Assembly: GCA_002084765.1 (NCBI GenBank)
Contig: NBMB01000044.1
Location: forward strand, 1 to 21,817
Reading direction: 5' to 3'
DNA length: 21,817 nucleotides
Source of the DNA: Candidatus Cloacimonetes bacterium 4572_55
GTDB lineage: Bacteria > 4572-55
Shown: piece after piece, positions 1 to 8,474 of the stretch
Position numbering within the stretch: position 1 is the stretch's first letter
Layout: each line of letters opens with the position of its first letter
Notes under the pieces: model-generated
What the model was told of the DNA's origin: nothing
Seen by the model: only the letters and a program-made list of their open reading frames with translations
The model's database searches: none
Program-made: the position numbers and the translations under genes

Positions 1-106
1 TAAAACGAATCAAAAGAATGGCATTTGGATTCCGAAACTTCAATAACTTTCGATTGAGGATTATTACTAACTTTGACTAATTCCGTAAAAAAGTTCCATG
101 AACCTT

Positions 107-187
107 ATTATCAATTCTTAATCTGCGATAATCTGCGTAATCTGCGATAATCTGCGTAATCTGCGGACCGAGTTCCGTGGTGACGAG
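107..187 (+). repeat. Partial copy of the dispersed AATCTGCG element, with an expanded array
   Basis: This stretch repeats the right half of the roughly 165-bp element seen at 16211-16376: an AT-rich lead (TTATCAATTCTT), then tandem 9/10-nt units AATCTGCGAT / AATCTGCGT, then a tail resembling GGAnCGnnTTCCGTGnTGACGA. It has five units (120-129, 130-138, 139-148, 149-157, 158-166) where the other copies have three, so one 19-nt pair has been added. The left half of the element is absent. It ends only about 13 nt before the ileS ribosome binding site, so it probably lies in the ileS leader. Positions 1-106 hold no gene that I can support. Confidence 0.85.
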
Positions 188-214
188 ATCCATTTACTTA
201 AGGAGTCAAATTCT

Positions 215-3022
215 GTGGAGTATAAAAAGACGCTGCAACTGCCTAAGACCAAATTCCCCATGCGGGGCAACCTCAAGGTTCGAGAGCCGGAAATTTTGAA
301 AAAATGGGACGGGATGGATGCGTATCAAAAGCTACGAGAGCTGCGTCGCGGAAAAGAGCGATTCATTCTCCATGACGGTCCCCCGTATTCCAACGGTCAT
401 ATTCATCTCGGCACGGCTGTGAACAAAACTATCAAGGATTTCATAGTCCGTTCCCATTCCATGATGGGTTACGACGCGCCTTTTGTTCCAGGATGGGATA
501 ATCACGGGATGCCTATTGAAAACAACGTGACCAGGGAACTGAAACGGCATCGTCGTGATTTTTCCAAAGTGGAACTGCGCGAGCGTTGCCGAGAATATGC
601 AAAAAAATTCATCGATATTCAGCGAGAAGAATTTATGCGGCTTGGCGGCTGGGGATCCTGGTCAGACCCTTATCTGACAATGTCTTACGATTATGAATCC
701 AAGATTTTGCGAGTTTTTGGCGAGCTTGTGGACAAGGGATTTATCTGTCGGGGGTTGCGTCCTATTCACTGGTGTATCAGCAAATCCTGCACCACGGCTT
801 TGGCAGAGGCGGAGATTGAACATCGTGACAAAATCTCGCACTCGATTGTGGTTCGATTCCCGTTGATAAAAGACCCGAACCAGATATTCGGCGACGAAAG
901 TCCGGAAAAATGCTACGTCTTGATCTGGACAACGACCCCGTGGACTATTCCAGCAAATATGGCTGTCGCGGTGCATCGGGAGTTCAATTATTCTCTAATC
1001 AAGACCAAAGCCGGCGATGTCTATCTTTTGGCGACAGACCGGGTCGGACCCGTCATGGAGATGATCAAGACCGACGAGGTGGATGAGATCAAACGCGTTC
1101 CCGGACGTGAGTTAAAGAGCCTCGTGTTTAAGCATCCTTATTTTGATCGCGAGTCCCCGATCCTTTTTGGCGATCACGTCACATTAAGCGACGGCACTGG
1201 CGTTGTGCATACGGCTCCCGGTCATGGCGCGGAAGATTTTGAGCTCGGAATGAAGGAAAATATTTCGATCTTCTGCCCGGTCGATGAATCTGGTCGCTTC
1301 ACAAAAGACGCCGAGAAATATGAGGGTATGACTGTATTTGACGGAAACAAGGTCGTGATTAAGGACCTGCAAGACAATGGCTCTCTGCTCCATTACGAGC
1401 GGATCACCCATTCCTATCCCCATTGCTGGCGTTGTCATAAACCGGTCATTTTCCGCACCACAACGCAATGGTTTATGTCTATTGACCACAATAGTTTACG
1501 AAAAAAATCGATCGAAGAGATCAAAAAGGTTGCCTGGGTCCCCAAAACCTCGATTAACCGCATTACGGCAATGGTCGAAAATCGACCGGATTGGTGCCTA
1601 TCCCGTCAACGCATGTGGGGCGTGGGTATTCCCGCGTTTTATTGCACCGATTGCGGCGAGATGAATATGACAAAAAAGAGCATCGATCACGCGGCGGACT
1701 TGGTGGCGGAAAAAGGATCGGACATCTGGTTTGAAGCAGCTCCGGAAGACCTCCTGCCCCATGATTATGTATGCTCCAAGTGCGGCGGTAAGAATTTCCG
1801 CAAAGAGAGCGATATTCTGGACGTCTGGTTTGACTCTGGGTCCACGCATCGGGCTGTGTTGGAGGAGAGAGAGGAGCTGGATTGGCCCTGCGACGTGTAC
1901 TTTGAGGGATCGGATCAACATCGCGGTTGGTTCAACTCCTCGTTGATGATCGCTGTCGCGACAAAAGACGCGGCACCTTATCGCCAAGTGATCACCCATG
2001 GATGGACATTGGACGAAAAGGGAAAAGCCATGCATAAATCTCATGGAAACGTGGTTTCGCCCCTAAAATTGATCGATAAATTCGGCGCGGATCTACTGCG
2101 CTTGTGGATCGCTTCCACGGATTTCCGACCAGACATGAGCTATTCGGAGAGAAACATGAAGCGAGTATCTGACGCATATCGCCGCATCCGGAACACTTTT
2201 CGGTTTATCCTTGGCAACTTGTCCGATTTTGACCCAACACTCCATCAGGTCAAAGCCTCGGACATGCGGGAGTTCGATTTATGGATACTCCATCGCGCTC
2301 AGAAATTCTTGGAGAAACAGGTCGATCGATACAAAAATTATGATTACCACGAGCTTTATCAGGATGTCCACAACTTTTTCGCTATCGATCTGTCTGCGCT
2401 CTATCTCGATATGGTCAAAGATCGGCTCTATTGCGACGGCAAGAGTTCGATCAGTCGGCGATCCGCTCAAACTGCAATGTACTTGATCGGCAAGTCGCTC
2501 TTAACTGTCATCGCGCCTGTGTTGGTTTTCACCTCGGAGGAGGCTTGGGGCTATTTCCCAAAGATCGAATCCGACCCGGAAAGCGTCCATTTTCTTGAGT
2601 TTGTGCAACCTGGAAAATCTTTTATCAATCCAGAGCTGAGCGAGCGGTGGGAACGATTGCTCAAAGCGCGCGCTGGCGTGACCAAAGTGTTGGAAGAGGC
2701 TCGATCCAAGAAAAAAATCGGTCATTCATTGGACGCTATCGTCTATATTCGCCCAAAAAGCGACGATCTCAAAAAATTCTTGGAGGAATATCAGGAAGAG
2801 TTGCCCATGCTGTTTATCACATCGCAAGCGGCAATTGTGGATGAAAAAGTCCCGTCCGATTTCTTATTAGACGACGAAGATGCTGAATTTTTTGTGCAAT
2901 CCGCGCTCGGTAAAAAATGCGAACGTTGCTGGCAATATAGCGAAGATGTGGGGAGTTTTCCCGACCATCAGACCATTTGCGGACGGTGTTATCGGGTGAT
3001 GACGGAAGAAATGGGTGAATAA
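215..3022 (+). CDS. ileS: Isoleucyl-tRNA synthetase
   Basis: Class I aminoacyl-tRNA synthetase that charges tRNA-Ile with isoleucine in the cytoplasm and edits mischarged valine. At 935 aa it has the length of a full bacterial enzyme. The HIGH-type signature is HLGT (about residues 64-67), inside DGPPYSNGHIHLGT. The CP1 editing domain shows WTTTPWTIPAN and HTAPGHGAEDFE. The KMSKS loop reads AMHKS (605-609). Zinc knuckles appear as CTDC and CSKC in the middle, and a C-terminal finger is formed by CERC (902-905) and CGRC (922-925); the C-terminal finger and CERCW motif mark a bacterial type IleRS. The start is GTG at 215, preceded by AAGGAGT at 200-206. Both class I signatures are variant (T for the second H, A for the first K), and the usual GWDCHGLPIE reads GWDNHGMPIE. 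It is monocistronic, convergent with htpG, and ends before a strong terminator. Confidence 0.97.
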   Translation: MEYKKTLQLPKTKFPMRGNLKVREPEILKKWDGMDAYQKLRELRRGKERFILHDGPPYSNGHIHLGTAVNKTIKDFIVRSHSMMGYDAPFVPGWDNHGMPIENNVTRELKRHRRDFSKVELRERCREYAKKFIDIQREEFMRLGGWGSWSDPYLTMSYDYESKILRVFGELVDKGFICRGLRPIHWCISKSCTTALAEAEIEHRDKISHSIVVRFPLIKDPNQIFGDESPEKCYVLIWTTTPWTIPANMAVAVHREFNYSLIKTKAGDVYLLATDRVGPVMEMIKTDEVDEIKRVPGRELKSLVFKHPYFDRESPILFGDHVTLSDGTGVVHTAPGHGAEDFELGMKENISIFCPVDESGRFTKDAEKYEGMTVFDGNKVVIKDLQDNGSLLHYERITHSYPHCWRCHKPVIFRTTTQWFMSIDHNSLRKKSIEEIKKVAWVPKTSINRITAMVENRPDWCLSRQRMWGVGIPAFYCTDCGEMNMTKKSIDHAADLVAEKGSDIWFEAAPEDLLPHDYVCSKCGGKNFRKESDILDVWFDSGSTHRAVLEEREELDWPCDVYFEGSDQHRGWFNSSLMIAVATKDAAPYRQVITHGWTLDEKGKAMHKSHGNVVSPLKLIDKFGADLLRLWIASTDFRPDMSYSERNMKRVSDAYRRIRNTFRFILGNLSDFDPTLHQVKASDMREFDLWILHRAQKFLEKQVDRYKNYDYHELYQDVHNFFAIDLSALYLDMVKDRLYCDGKSSISRRSAQTAMYLIGKSLLTVIAPVLVFTSEEAWGYFPKIESDPESVHFLEFVQPGKSFINPELSERWERLLKARAGVTKVLEEARSKKKIGHSLDAIVYIRPKSDDLKKFLEEYQEELPMLFITSQAAIVDEKVPSDFLLDDEDAEFFVQSALGKKCERCWQYSEDVGSFPDHQTICGRCYRVMTEEMGE

Positions 3023-3062
3023 GAAATTTTTCACAGGGTTGTAGAATTCACCTGATGGAAAC

Positions 3063-3099
3063 AAAAAATCCCCGACTTAGATATGTCGGGGATTTTTTT
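3063..3099. terminator. Bidirectional rho-independent terminator between ileS and htpG
   Basis: Perfect inverted repeat ATCCCCGAC (3068-3076) and GTCGGGGAT (3085-3093) with an 8-nt loop, flanked by an A-run on the left and a run of seven Ts on the right. The A/T flanks extend the stem and provide a U-tract on both strands, so it can stop ileS (+) and htpG (-) transcription. Confidence 0.93.
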
Positions 3100-3123
3100 C
3101 ATCTCTATTGTCAAAGCACTGGA

Positions 3124-5019
3124 TTATTGTTCCGGCGCGTATTGGTTGGATATTTCGGTCAACATCTGTTGCATGCGTGGAACCATTTCATGCGGATCCG
3201 GCGGAAATCCCTCTAAAAACAGCGCGTTGTCATACAGTTGCCAGCAGACCTGGTCGATAAACGGCATACGCGGGTTTTTTTGATAGAGCTTCACCAGATT
3301 TCCGATCAGAGGATGTTTGGGATTCACCTCCATAATACGAGCCCCGGTGCTTGTTTTTTGGTTCATTGCATTCATCATCCGTTGCATGTGGCTGCTCAGG
3401 CTATCCTCCGAGTTCACCAGCACGACCGGACTGTCGGTGAGACGCTTGGAGATCCGAACTTCCTTGACCTTATCTTGTCCCAGCGTGATTTTGATATGAT
3501 CCAGCAATTTCTTCAAGTCCACCTCATCAGGCGCGGGTTGTTCCTCGGGCTGATTCGGCTGTTTATCGGCAACATTTGCGATTTTCTCCAGATCCGCTTG
3601 ATCCGCAGACTTAAACTCCTTATCCATGTAAGAATTCAGACCCGACAAAACAAACTCATCCAGCGGATCGTATAGGAACAATACCTCGATCCCCTTTTTA
3701 CGAAAAATTTCCAGATGTGGGCTTTTATCGATAGTCGCTCGATTTTGCGCGCTGAGATAATAAATTTCGGACTGTCCTTCCGTCATACGACCCGTATAAT
3801 CGTCGAGAGAGACCAGGTCGTCTCCTTCCGCCATCGAAGAGCCGAATCGCAACAGAGGCTTGAACTTCTCCTGGTGCGCATAGTCGGTGTATCCCTCCTT
3901 GAAAATTCTACCGAATTGCCCCCAAAATTCCTTATATTTATCCGGCTCATCCGTCGCAGTTTTCGAAAAATGCGATAAAATTTTACCGACAATCGCTTTC
4001 CGAACCCGGGCGATATGCTTATTTTCCTGTAGCGTCTCGCGAGAGACGTTCAGCGGTAGATCATCGCAGTCCACCACCCCGCGGATAAATCGCAGATAAT
4101 CGGGCAATATATCCTCGCTATTCTGCTGGATCATGACCCGCCGAGCATAGAGATGTGTCCGATGCTCCACCTTGCCGAATCCCAATATTTCCGGATTGGT
4201 CTTTGGAATATACAGCAGAGCGTGGAATTGCACTGGCATATCAATCATCAAATGGAGACGGGACAGAGGCTCGTCCGACAGATTGGTCAGGAATTTATAA
4301 AACTCGGTATAATCTTCCTCTTTTAAACTGCTCTTCGGTTCAGCCCAGATCGCTTTGGTTTGATTGATCTGCTTACCTTCCAGCTTGATCGGCACTGGTA
4401 TGAAGTTGGAATATTTCTTAATTATCGACTCGATATTCCACTGCTCCAGAAAATCCTTAGCGTCTTCTCGCAGATGAACAACAATCTTTGTCCCCCGCTC
4501 AGCACTCTCGATCGGCTCGATCGTATACTGACCTTCGCCTTTGGACGACCATTTGTGCGGCAACTCGTTCGGTAGATAGGATTTACTGATCACATCAATC
4601 TGATCAGCAACCATAAAAGCCGAATAAAAACCTACGCCAAATTGTCCGATCAGATTAATATCTTTTTCCGTATCACCAGTTAAGTTCTTCAAAAAATCTT
4701 GCGAGCCAGAGTGAGCGATCTGACCGATGTTGTCGATCAACTCCTGTTGGGTCATGCCAATGCCAGTGTCGATAATCGTCAACTGCAAGTTCTTCTCATC
4801 CGGCTCTATCCGAATCTCAAGCGGAAGGTCTTTATTTTGCACCTCCTCGGCTTTGTTCAAAATATGAAAGCGCGCTTTTTCCAGAGCGTCCGCGGCATTT
4901 GAGATGAGCTCGCGAAGAAACACTTCCCGATTTTTATACAAAGAATGCGCCAAAATGTGCATCAATTGTTTAATCTCAGCTTGAAATTCAAATTGTTTCG
5001 TATTCTCTTTGTTCGACAT
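3124..5019 (-). CDS. htpG: Molecular chaperone HtpG (bacterial Hsp90)
   Basis: Cytosolic ATP-dependent Hsp90 chaperone, 631 aa, normal for the family. The N-terminal GHKL ATPase domain is complete: RELISNAADAL (Glu37 and Asn41 in the nucleotide pocket), DTGIGM, IAHSGSQDFL and GQFGVGFYSAF. The middle domain carries PLNVSRETLQENK with the conserved arginine that contacts ATP; the C-terminal dimerisation domain follows. A longer reading from GTG at 5037 (adding MEKLYK) is possible, but the ATG at 5019 is preferred because GGAGAAG lies 9 nt upstream and would otherwise be coding. It follows the lon-to-lipoprotein cluster on the same strand after 213 nt that contain a possible terminator and an inverted repeat, so it is probably a separate transcription unit. 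Its 3' end faces ileS across a shared terminator. Confidence 0.97.
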   Translation of the reverse strand: MSNKENTKQFEFQAEIKQLMHILAHSLYKNREVFLRELISNAADALEKARFHILNKAEEVQNKDLPLEIRIEPDEKNLQLTIIDTGIGMTQQELIDNIGQIAHSGSQDFLKNLTGDTEKDINLIGQFGVGFYSAFMVADQIDVISKSYLPNELPHKWSSKGEGQYTIEPIESAERGTKIVVHLREDAKDFLEQWNIESIIKKYSNFIPVPIKLEGKQINQTKAIWAEPKSSLKEEDYTEFYKFLTNLSDEPLSRLHLMIDMPVQFHALLYIPKTNPEILGFGKVEHRTHLYARRVMIQQNSEDILPDYLRFIRGVVDCDDLPLNVSRETLQENKHIARVRKAIVGKILSHFSKTATDEPDKYKEFWGQFGRIFKEGYTDYAHQEKFKPLLRFGSSMAEGDDLVSLDDYTGRMTEGQSEIYYLSAQNRATIDKSPHLEIFRKKGIEVLFLYDPLDEFVLSGLNSYMDKEFKSADQADLEKIANVADKQPNQPEEQPAPDEVDLKKLLDHIKITLGQDKVKEVRISKRLTDSPVVLVNSEDSLSSHMQRMMNAMNQKTSTGARIMEVNPKHPLIGNLVKLYQKNPRMPFIDQVCWQLYDNALFLEGFPPDPHEMVPRMQQMLTEISNQYAPEQ

Positions 5020-5058
5020 CTTATATAACTTCTCCACAAAGTAGGTTTTTAAAAAGTC

Positions 5059-5083
5059 ACATATCTCTAAAATAAAGATATGT
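5059..5083. promoter_or_regulatory. 8-9-8 inverted repeat upstream of htpG (candidate operator or leader hairpin)
   Basis: Perfect arms ACATATCT (5059-5066) and AGATATGT (5076-5083) with a 9-nt spacer, 39 nt upstream of the htpG start. The layout resembles the CIRCE heat-shock operator (9-bp arms, 9-nt spacer), but the arm sequence is different, so HrcA binding is not implied. It could equally act as an RNA hairpin in the 5' leader. Confidence 0.5.
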
Positions 5084-5091
5084 TATAAAAA

Positions 5092-5113
5092 TTTCCAAAT
5101 CGTTTCCAAATCG
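5092..5113. repeat. Two tandem 11-bp repeats upstream of htpG
   Basis: TTTCCAAATCG occurs twice with no gap (5092-5102 and 5103-5113), about one helical turn per unit, just upstream of the inverted repeat in the htpG promoter region. This is a plausible site for a protein that binds on one face of the helix. Confidence 0.5.
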
Positions 5114-5118
5114 TCACG

Positions 5119-5140
5119 AAAAACGGCTGTATATACGCCG
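5119..5140 (-). terminator. Weak rho-independent terminator after the lipoprotein gene
   Basis: On the minus strand, CGGCGT-ATAT-AC(A)GCCG forms a short GC-capped stem with one bulged base, followed directly by five Ts. It lies about 93 nt past the lipoprotein stop codon and upstream of the htpG promoter region, the right place to end the lon operon. Confidence 0.45.
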
Positions 5141-5232
5141 AATTGCTAAAAGAGTTCATAATTTTTTGTCATGAGCCAGACCACGAATCGGGCGAAAGGG
5201 TTAATCCGAATCCTGCAGGGGAGCCTTCTCTA

Positions 5233-6120
5233 TCACTCAAACGGAGGGAGAAACTCCGGCGATTCGTATCGAATCGGATAATTCAGATAATCCAGGGAGA
5301 GGTCAGTCAGGTCGATCCCGATACTCTCATAGATTTCTGTCGGCATGCCCGGTCGGTCAATATAAAGATAGGGGATGATCTGATACGTCGCGTCCTGTTC
5401 GACTGTGGAGGGCGTGAGATTCATCTGAATCTGAAAAACGTGGCGTCCTTGAACCTCTTGAGTCGTGAGCGTATCCGTTTGTGTGATCAATTGATATGTG
5501 ACGTCATCGTTTTTGGTCCGCTTTAGGATAAACCCGCTCAGCCAATTTTGGATCATAGAAGGGATCCGCAGCGATACTGGAGTTCCATAAGACTGCACAA
5601 TCATCTCTGCAGCCATAGATTCCTCCTCATGCCCGGGCTGGGGAGGCACACACCACACTCGGATATCAATATCGATTAATTTATTCAATATTTTTGGGTA
5701 ATGCAATTCTGCATTGTCATCAAAATCTGAAGTAGCAGGATTGAATGTGCCGCTCCGTATGATCACGTCAGAAGTTTCGTACTGGTAGTTTGCAAAAAAA
5801 TAATAGAGTTTAAACACACCGTCCAATCCCCCTCCAGATTGTTGGGATGGGGGAGGAAGCGGCAATTGAAAATACCCGATCGTGTCCGTGTATGTACCGA
5901 TCCCGAATGTCTCCAGCCAGACATAAACGCCTTCCGGAGACGCGTGATCGTTCAGGCTGATATATCCTTTGAGAGATTGGGTTTTGTCGGATATATCGCC
6001 GCCGTCGTCAGTCAGCGAGTTGCTTGTGCAGTTCCACGAGAATAACGCGAGTATTGCAAACGTCAACAAAAAAAATATTCGGTTCAGGGGGGATCGTCGG
6101 CATAAAAAAATGAATCTCAT
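5233..6120 (-). CDS. Putative lipoprotein encoded behind a TonB-dependent receptor
   Basis: A 295-aa exported protein that I do not recognise as a named family. The N-terminus has a basic stretch (RR at 8-9, R14) and a hydrophobic core ending at Cys31 (LFSWNC), which suggests a lipoprotein signal, although Asn at -1 is not canonical. Mature residues around 50-85 (GYISLNDHASPEGVYVWLET...GYFQLPLP) resemble a carboxypeptidase-regulatory-like beta-sandwich; the rest is beta-rich with several Pro/Gly turns. AAGGAG lies 8 nt before the ATG. The gene begins 17 nt after the receptor stop codon, so the two are surely co-transcribed. By analogy with lipoproteins encoded behind TonB-dependent receptors in Bacteroidota, it may sit on the outer membrane and help capture substrate; that role is inference. 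Confidence 0.7.
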   Translation of the reverse strand: MRFIFLCRRSPLNRIFFLLTFAILALFSWNCTSNSLTDDGGDISDKTQSLKGYISLNDHASPEGVYVWLETFGIGTYTDTIGYFQLPLPPPSQQSGGGLDGVFKLYYFFANYQYETSDVIIRSGTFNPATSDFDDNAELHYPKILNKLIDIDIRVWCVPPQPGHEEESMAAEMIVQSYGTPVSLRIPSMIQNWLSGFILKRTKNDDVTYQLITQTDTLTTQEVQGRHVFQIQMNLTPSTVEQDATYQIIPYLYIDRPGMPTEIYESIGIDLTDLSLDYLNYPIRYESPEFLPPFE

Positions 6121-6137
6121 AAGAGTCTCTCCTTTTA

Positions 6138-8441
6138 TTAATATTGGGTGCCAAAGGTCAAATAAAATCGCCGGTCGCGGATCGCCAGACCTTCCAGCTC
6201 CTCATTGTCATCTAAGATATTACGGACGCTAAAATTAGCAAATATTTTAAAATCACTCAATTCCACGATTTTGCTGAAATGGAAATCGATATTGGCATAA
6301 TCTGATAGGCTGACCAGAGCCTTAGACACATAGCCGTCTGGATCGTCTGGTTGCGCGCTATAGCTACGGATAACGCCTTCCTGCTCACTCTCATAAAATC
6401 CATGAAGATAGAGGGAATATCCCGCGTGATCAAGTATCAAATTCATGGCACCTTTGTTGTCGGACTTGAAGGGGAACGCCTCTTTGTCCGAGATCGCATA
6501 ATGAGAATATCCCAGCTCGAGCGTCAGCTTTTTGCGAAACATATAGAGGCTGAATATTCCTTCAAGACCGGAAATATTGGCGTTCTGCACATTCTCATAC
6601 AACGCGACTGGGCTCCCCGGCGCATAGCGAGTGCGAAACTTATTGTCATAATTGTTCTGGATATACGCGCAGGAAAAACCAAAGCCGCGGATAAACGGAT
6701 GCGTTTCTGTCACCTTTGTGACCTCGCCTCCCAATTCGACGCCAGTATTTTTCTCAGAATCGAGATTGGGTCTATTTTGGGGCTGGGTTTGAAAATCGGG
6801 CTGGCTGATCTGCTGGAACAGGGTCGGAAATTTTACATTTTTCCCGTACGTGACATGCGCGGAAAAGCTTAGATTTTGGCTATAACCGGACATGTATGTC
6901 GAGAACTTTGCGGTGGTTTCGTTCCAATCTTGATCCGAGAACAGATCGCCGCTTTCCCCAGTGCGCAAGACAACGTCTTTCTGACCGTCCTGCACACGAT
7001 CATGGCGTAGGCTGATGTCAAAGTCAAACGTCTTGATCAGATCAGAGCCAGAGGGCGCGTGGAGTTTGGCGATTGCGACAAGACCATGGTGGTTGCGCGT
7101 CAAAATAGCGGATTCGACCCCCTGGGGCAGGTCTTTATCCAGGGTCTCGCCCACTTCGTCGAGATAATCAAGCTCGGCGTCCTGATATTGATACGCTGCG
7201 ATCAGATTAAAGGATGAGAACTCAAACCCCTTTTCCAACCGAAAGTGATAGGATCGATCCTTAATATCTCGATTCAGACGCGGGTCTGTCCGGTCTAAGG
7301 TTTGATCCTCCTCTAAAGAATAATGAGAAAAAGAGGCGACCAAATTCGGAACCGATCCGATATTTCCATCATAACGGAGAGAGATTAATTGATCCGAGCT
7401 CTCGACTTTTTCGTTATAGTGCTGATTGTCATAGTCGAGATCGTTGCGCAGATAGGAGAGGCTGAGATTGTCCTTAAGCCGATTATTTTTCGTCTGCGAG
7501 AAGCTGTATACCAGATTTGCCGAGTGGCGATCCGTTGTGTTATCCAGCTTGTTCCCACGTCCGCCCAAATCAGAATCTTCAGAAAATGCGCGATGCACCC
7601 CGCCCTGTTTGAAGCTGTACGAGGCATGGAGACGATCGATGTTTTGATACAGATGCAGCCCCCAATTTCCAGAGTCGTACGAGCCGAGCCGCTGTTGAAG
7701 TTTAATCTTATAGTCCTGTCGGATTTTCGGCACGACATTGACCACTCCAGAAAAAGCCTCGGACCCATAAAGCGCGGTATTGCTCCCTTTGATGATCTCG
7801 AAACGCTCCACGTCCTCGACGTCAATCCGGGAAAAGTCGAACACGTTATCATAAGAGCTGTTCAGCTTGACGCCGTCATATAAGACGATCACCTCATCGG
7901 GATTTCCGCCTCGAATTGAGACGCTCTTTTTGCCGCTGAGCTTTTCGTCCACCTGAATGCTATGATCCGTCTTGAGCAGATCGCCCACGTCGACAAATCC
8001 GCGTCCTTGAAAAGCGCGAGACTCTATCACCGATACTGTTTGCGGCAGGTCTTTTTTTATATCAGGGGGCTTTGGTGCCTTTGCCCCCACCTCAATATCT
8101 GGAAAGGGAATGACCCGGGGCTGAAGATAAATGTTATCGATATCTTTGATCTCAGACAGAGCGATCTCATAAAAATCGTAAGATATGTGGCGAAATACAA
8201 CCACAGTGTCATCGCCCCACTCCGATACGACCAGCTTAAAACGCCCGGCAAAATCGCTGCTGGCTCCTAACTGGGTATCTTTGATAAGAATATTGACAAA
8301 CGGGATTTCTTGATAGGTGTTCACATCCCGAATTTTCCCCTGAAGGACAATTTCCTCCCCGCTCGCTAAGGCAATTGACATGAAAAACAACAGTATGACC
8401 AAACATACATGTTTAAAATTAATGCTTAGTCCAGCGTTCAT
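6138..8441 (-). CDS. TonB-dependent outer-membrane receptor
   Basis: A 767-aa outer-membrane transporter that would import a large or scarce ligand using TonB energy. Order of parts: a signal peptide (about 1-28, LVILLFFMSIALASG); a carboxypeptidase-regulatory-like domain (about 30-110, with IPFVNILIKDTQLGASSDFAGRF); a plug domain (about 125-240, with VSIRGGNPDEVIVLYDGVKL and GSNTALYGSEAFSGVVNVV); then a long barrel of alternating aromatic and polar strands ending in the terminal aromatic strand YLTFGTQY. AAGGAG lies 6-7 nt before the ATG. It lies 33 nt downstream of the NHL protein gene and 17 nt upstream of the lipoprotein gene. No TonB box is obvious to me. The ligand is unknown; nothing nearby points to siderophore, cobalamin or glycan metabolism. 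Confidence 0.93.
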   Translation of the reverse strand: MNAGLSINFKHVCLVILLFFMSIALASGEEIVLQGKIRDVNTYQEIPFVNILIKDTQLGASSDFAGRFKLVVSEWGDDTVVVFRHISYDFYEIALSEIKDIDNIYLQPRVIPFPDIEVGAKAPKPPDIKKDLPQTVSVIESRAFQGRGFVDVGDLLKTDHSIQVDEKLSGKKSVSIRGGNPDEVIVLYDGVKLNSSYDNVFDFSRIDVEDVERFEIIKGSNTALYGSEAFSGVVNVVPKIRQDYKIKLQQRLGSYDSGNWGLHLYQNIDRLHASYSFKQGGVHRAFSEDSDLGGRGNKLDNTTDRHSANLVYSFSQTKNNRLKDNLSLSYLRNDLDYDNQHYNEKVESSDQLISLRYDGNIGSVPNLVASFSHYSLEEDQTLDRTDPRLNRDIKDRSYHFRLEKGFEFSSFNLIAAYQYQDAELDYLDEVGETLDKDLPQGVESAILTRNHHGLVAIAKLHAPSGSDLIKTFDFDISLRHDRVQDGQKDVVLRTGESGDLFSDQDWNETTAKFSTYMSGYSQNLSFSAHVTYGKNVKFPTLFQQISQPDFQTQPQNRPNLDSEKNTGVELGGEVTKVTETHPFIRGFGFSCAYIQNNYDNKFRTRYAPGSPVALYENVQNANISGLEGIFSLYMFRKKLTLELGYSHYAISDKEAFPFKSDNKGAMNLILDHAGYSLYLHGFYESEQEGVIRSYSAQPDDPDGYVSKALVSLSDYANIDFHFSKIVELSDFKIFANFSVRNILDDNEELEGLAIRDRRFYLTFGTQY

Positions 8442-8474
8442 AACAGACTCCTTTTAAAAATTAATGACAATATT

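Noticed and set aside
73-101. TTGACT-type -35 box for ileS
   Set aside because: No acceptable -10 box at 16-18 nt; too weak to annotate.
5143-5526. 127-aa plus-strand open frame upstream of and overlapping the lipoprotein gene
   Set aside because: It is antisense to a gene with a signal sequence and a good ribosome site, has no recognisable motif, and its start lacks a ribosome binding site.
7385-7883. Open frames of 155 and 164 aa on both strands inside the TonB receptor gene
   Set aside because: Shadow frames of a well-supported coding region; compositions are Ile/Arg-rich and unlike real proteins.
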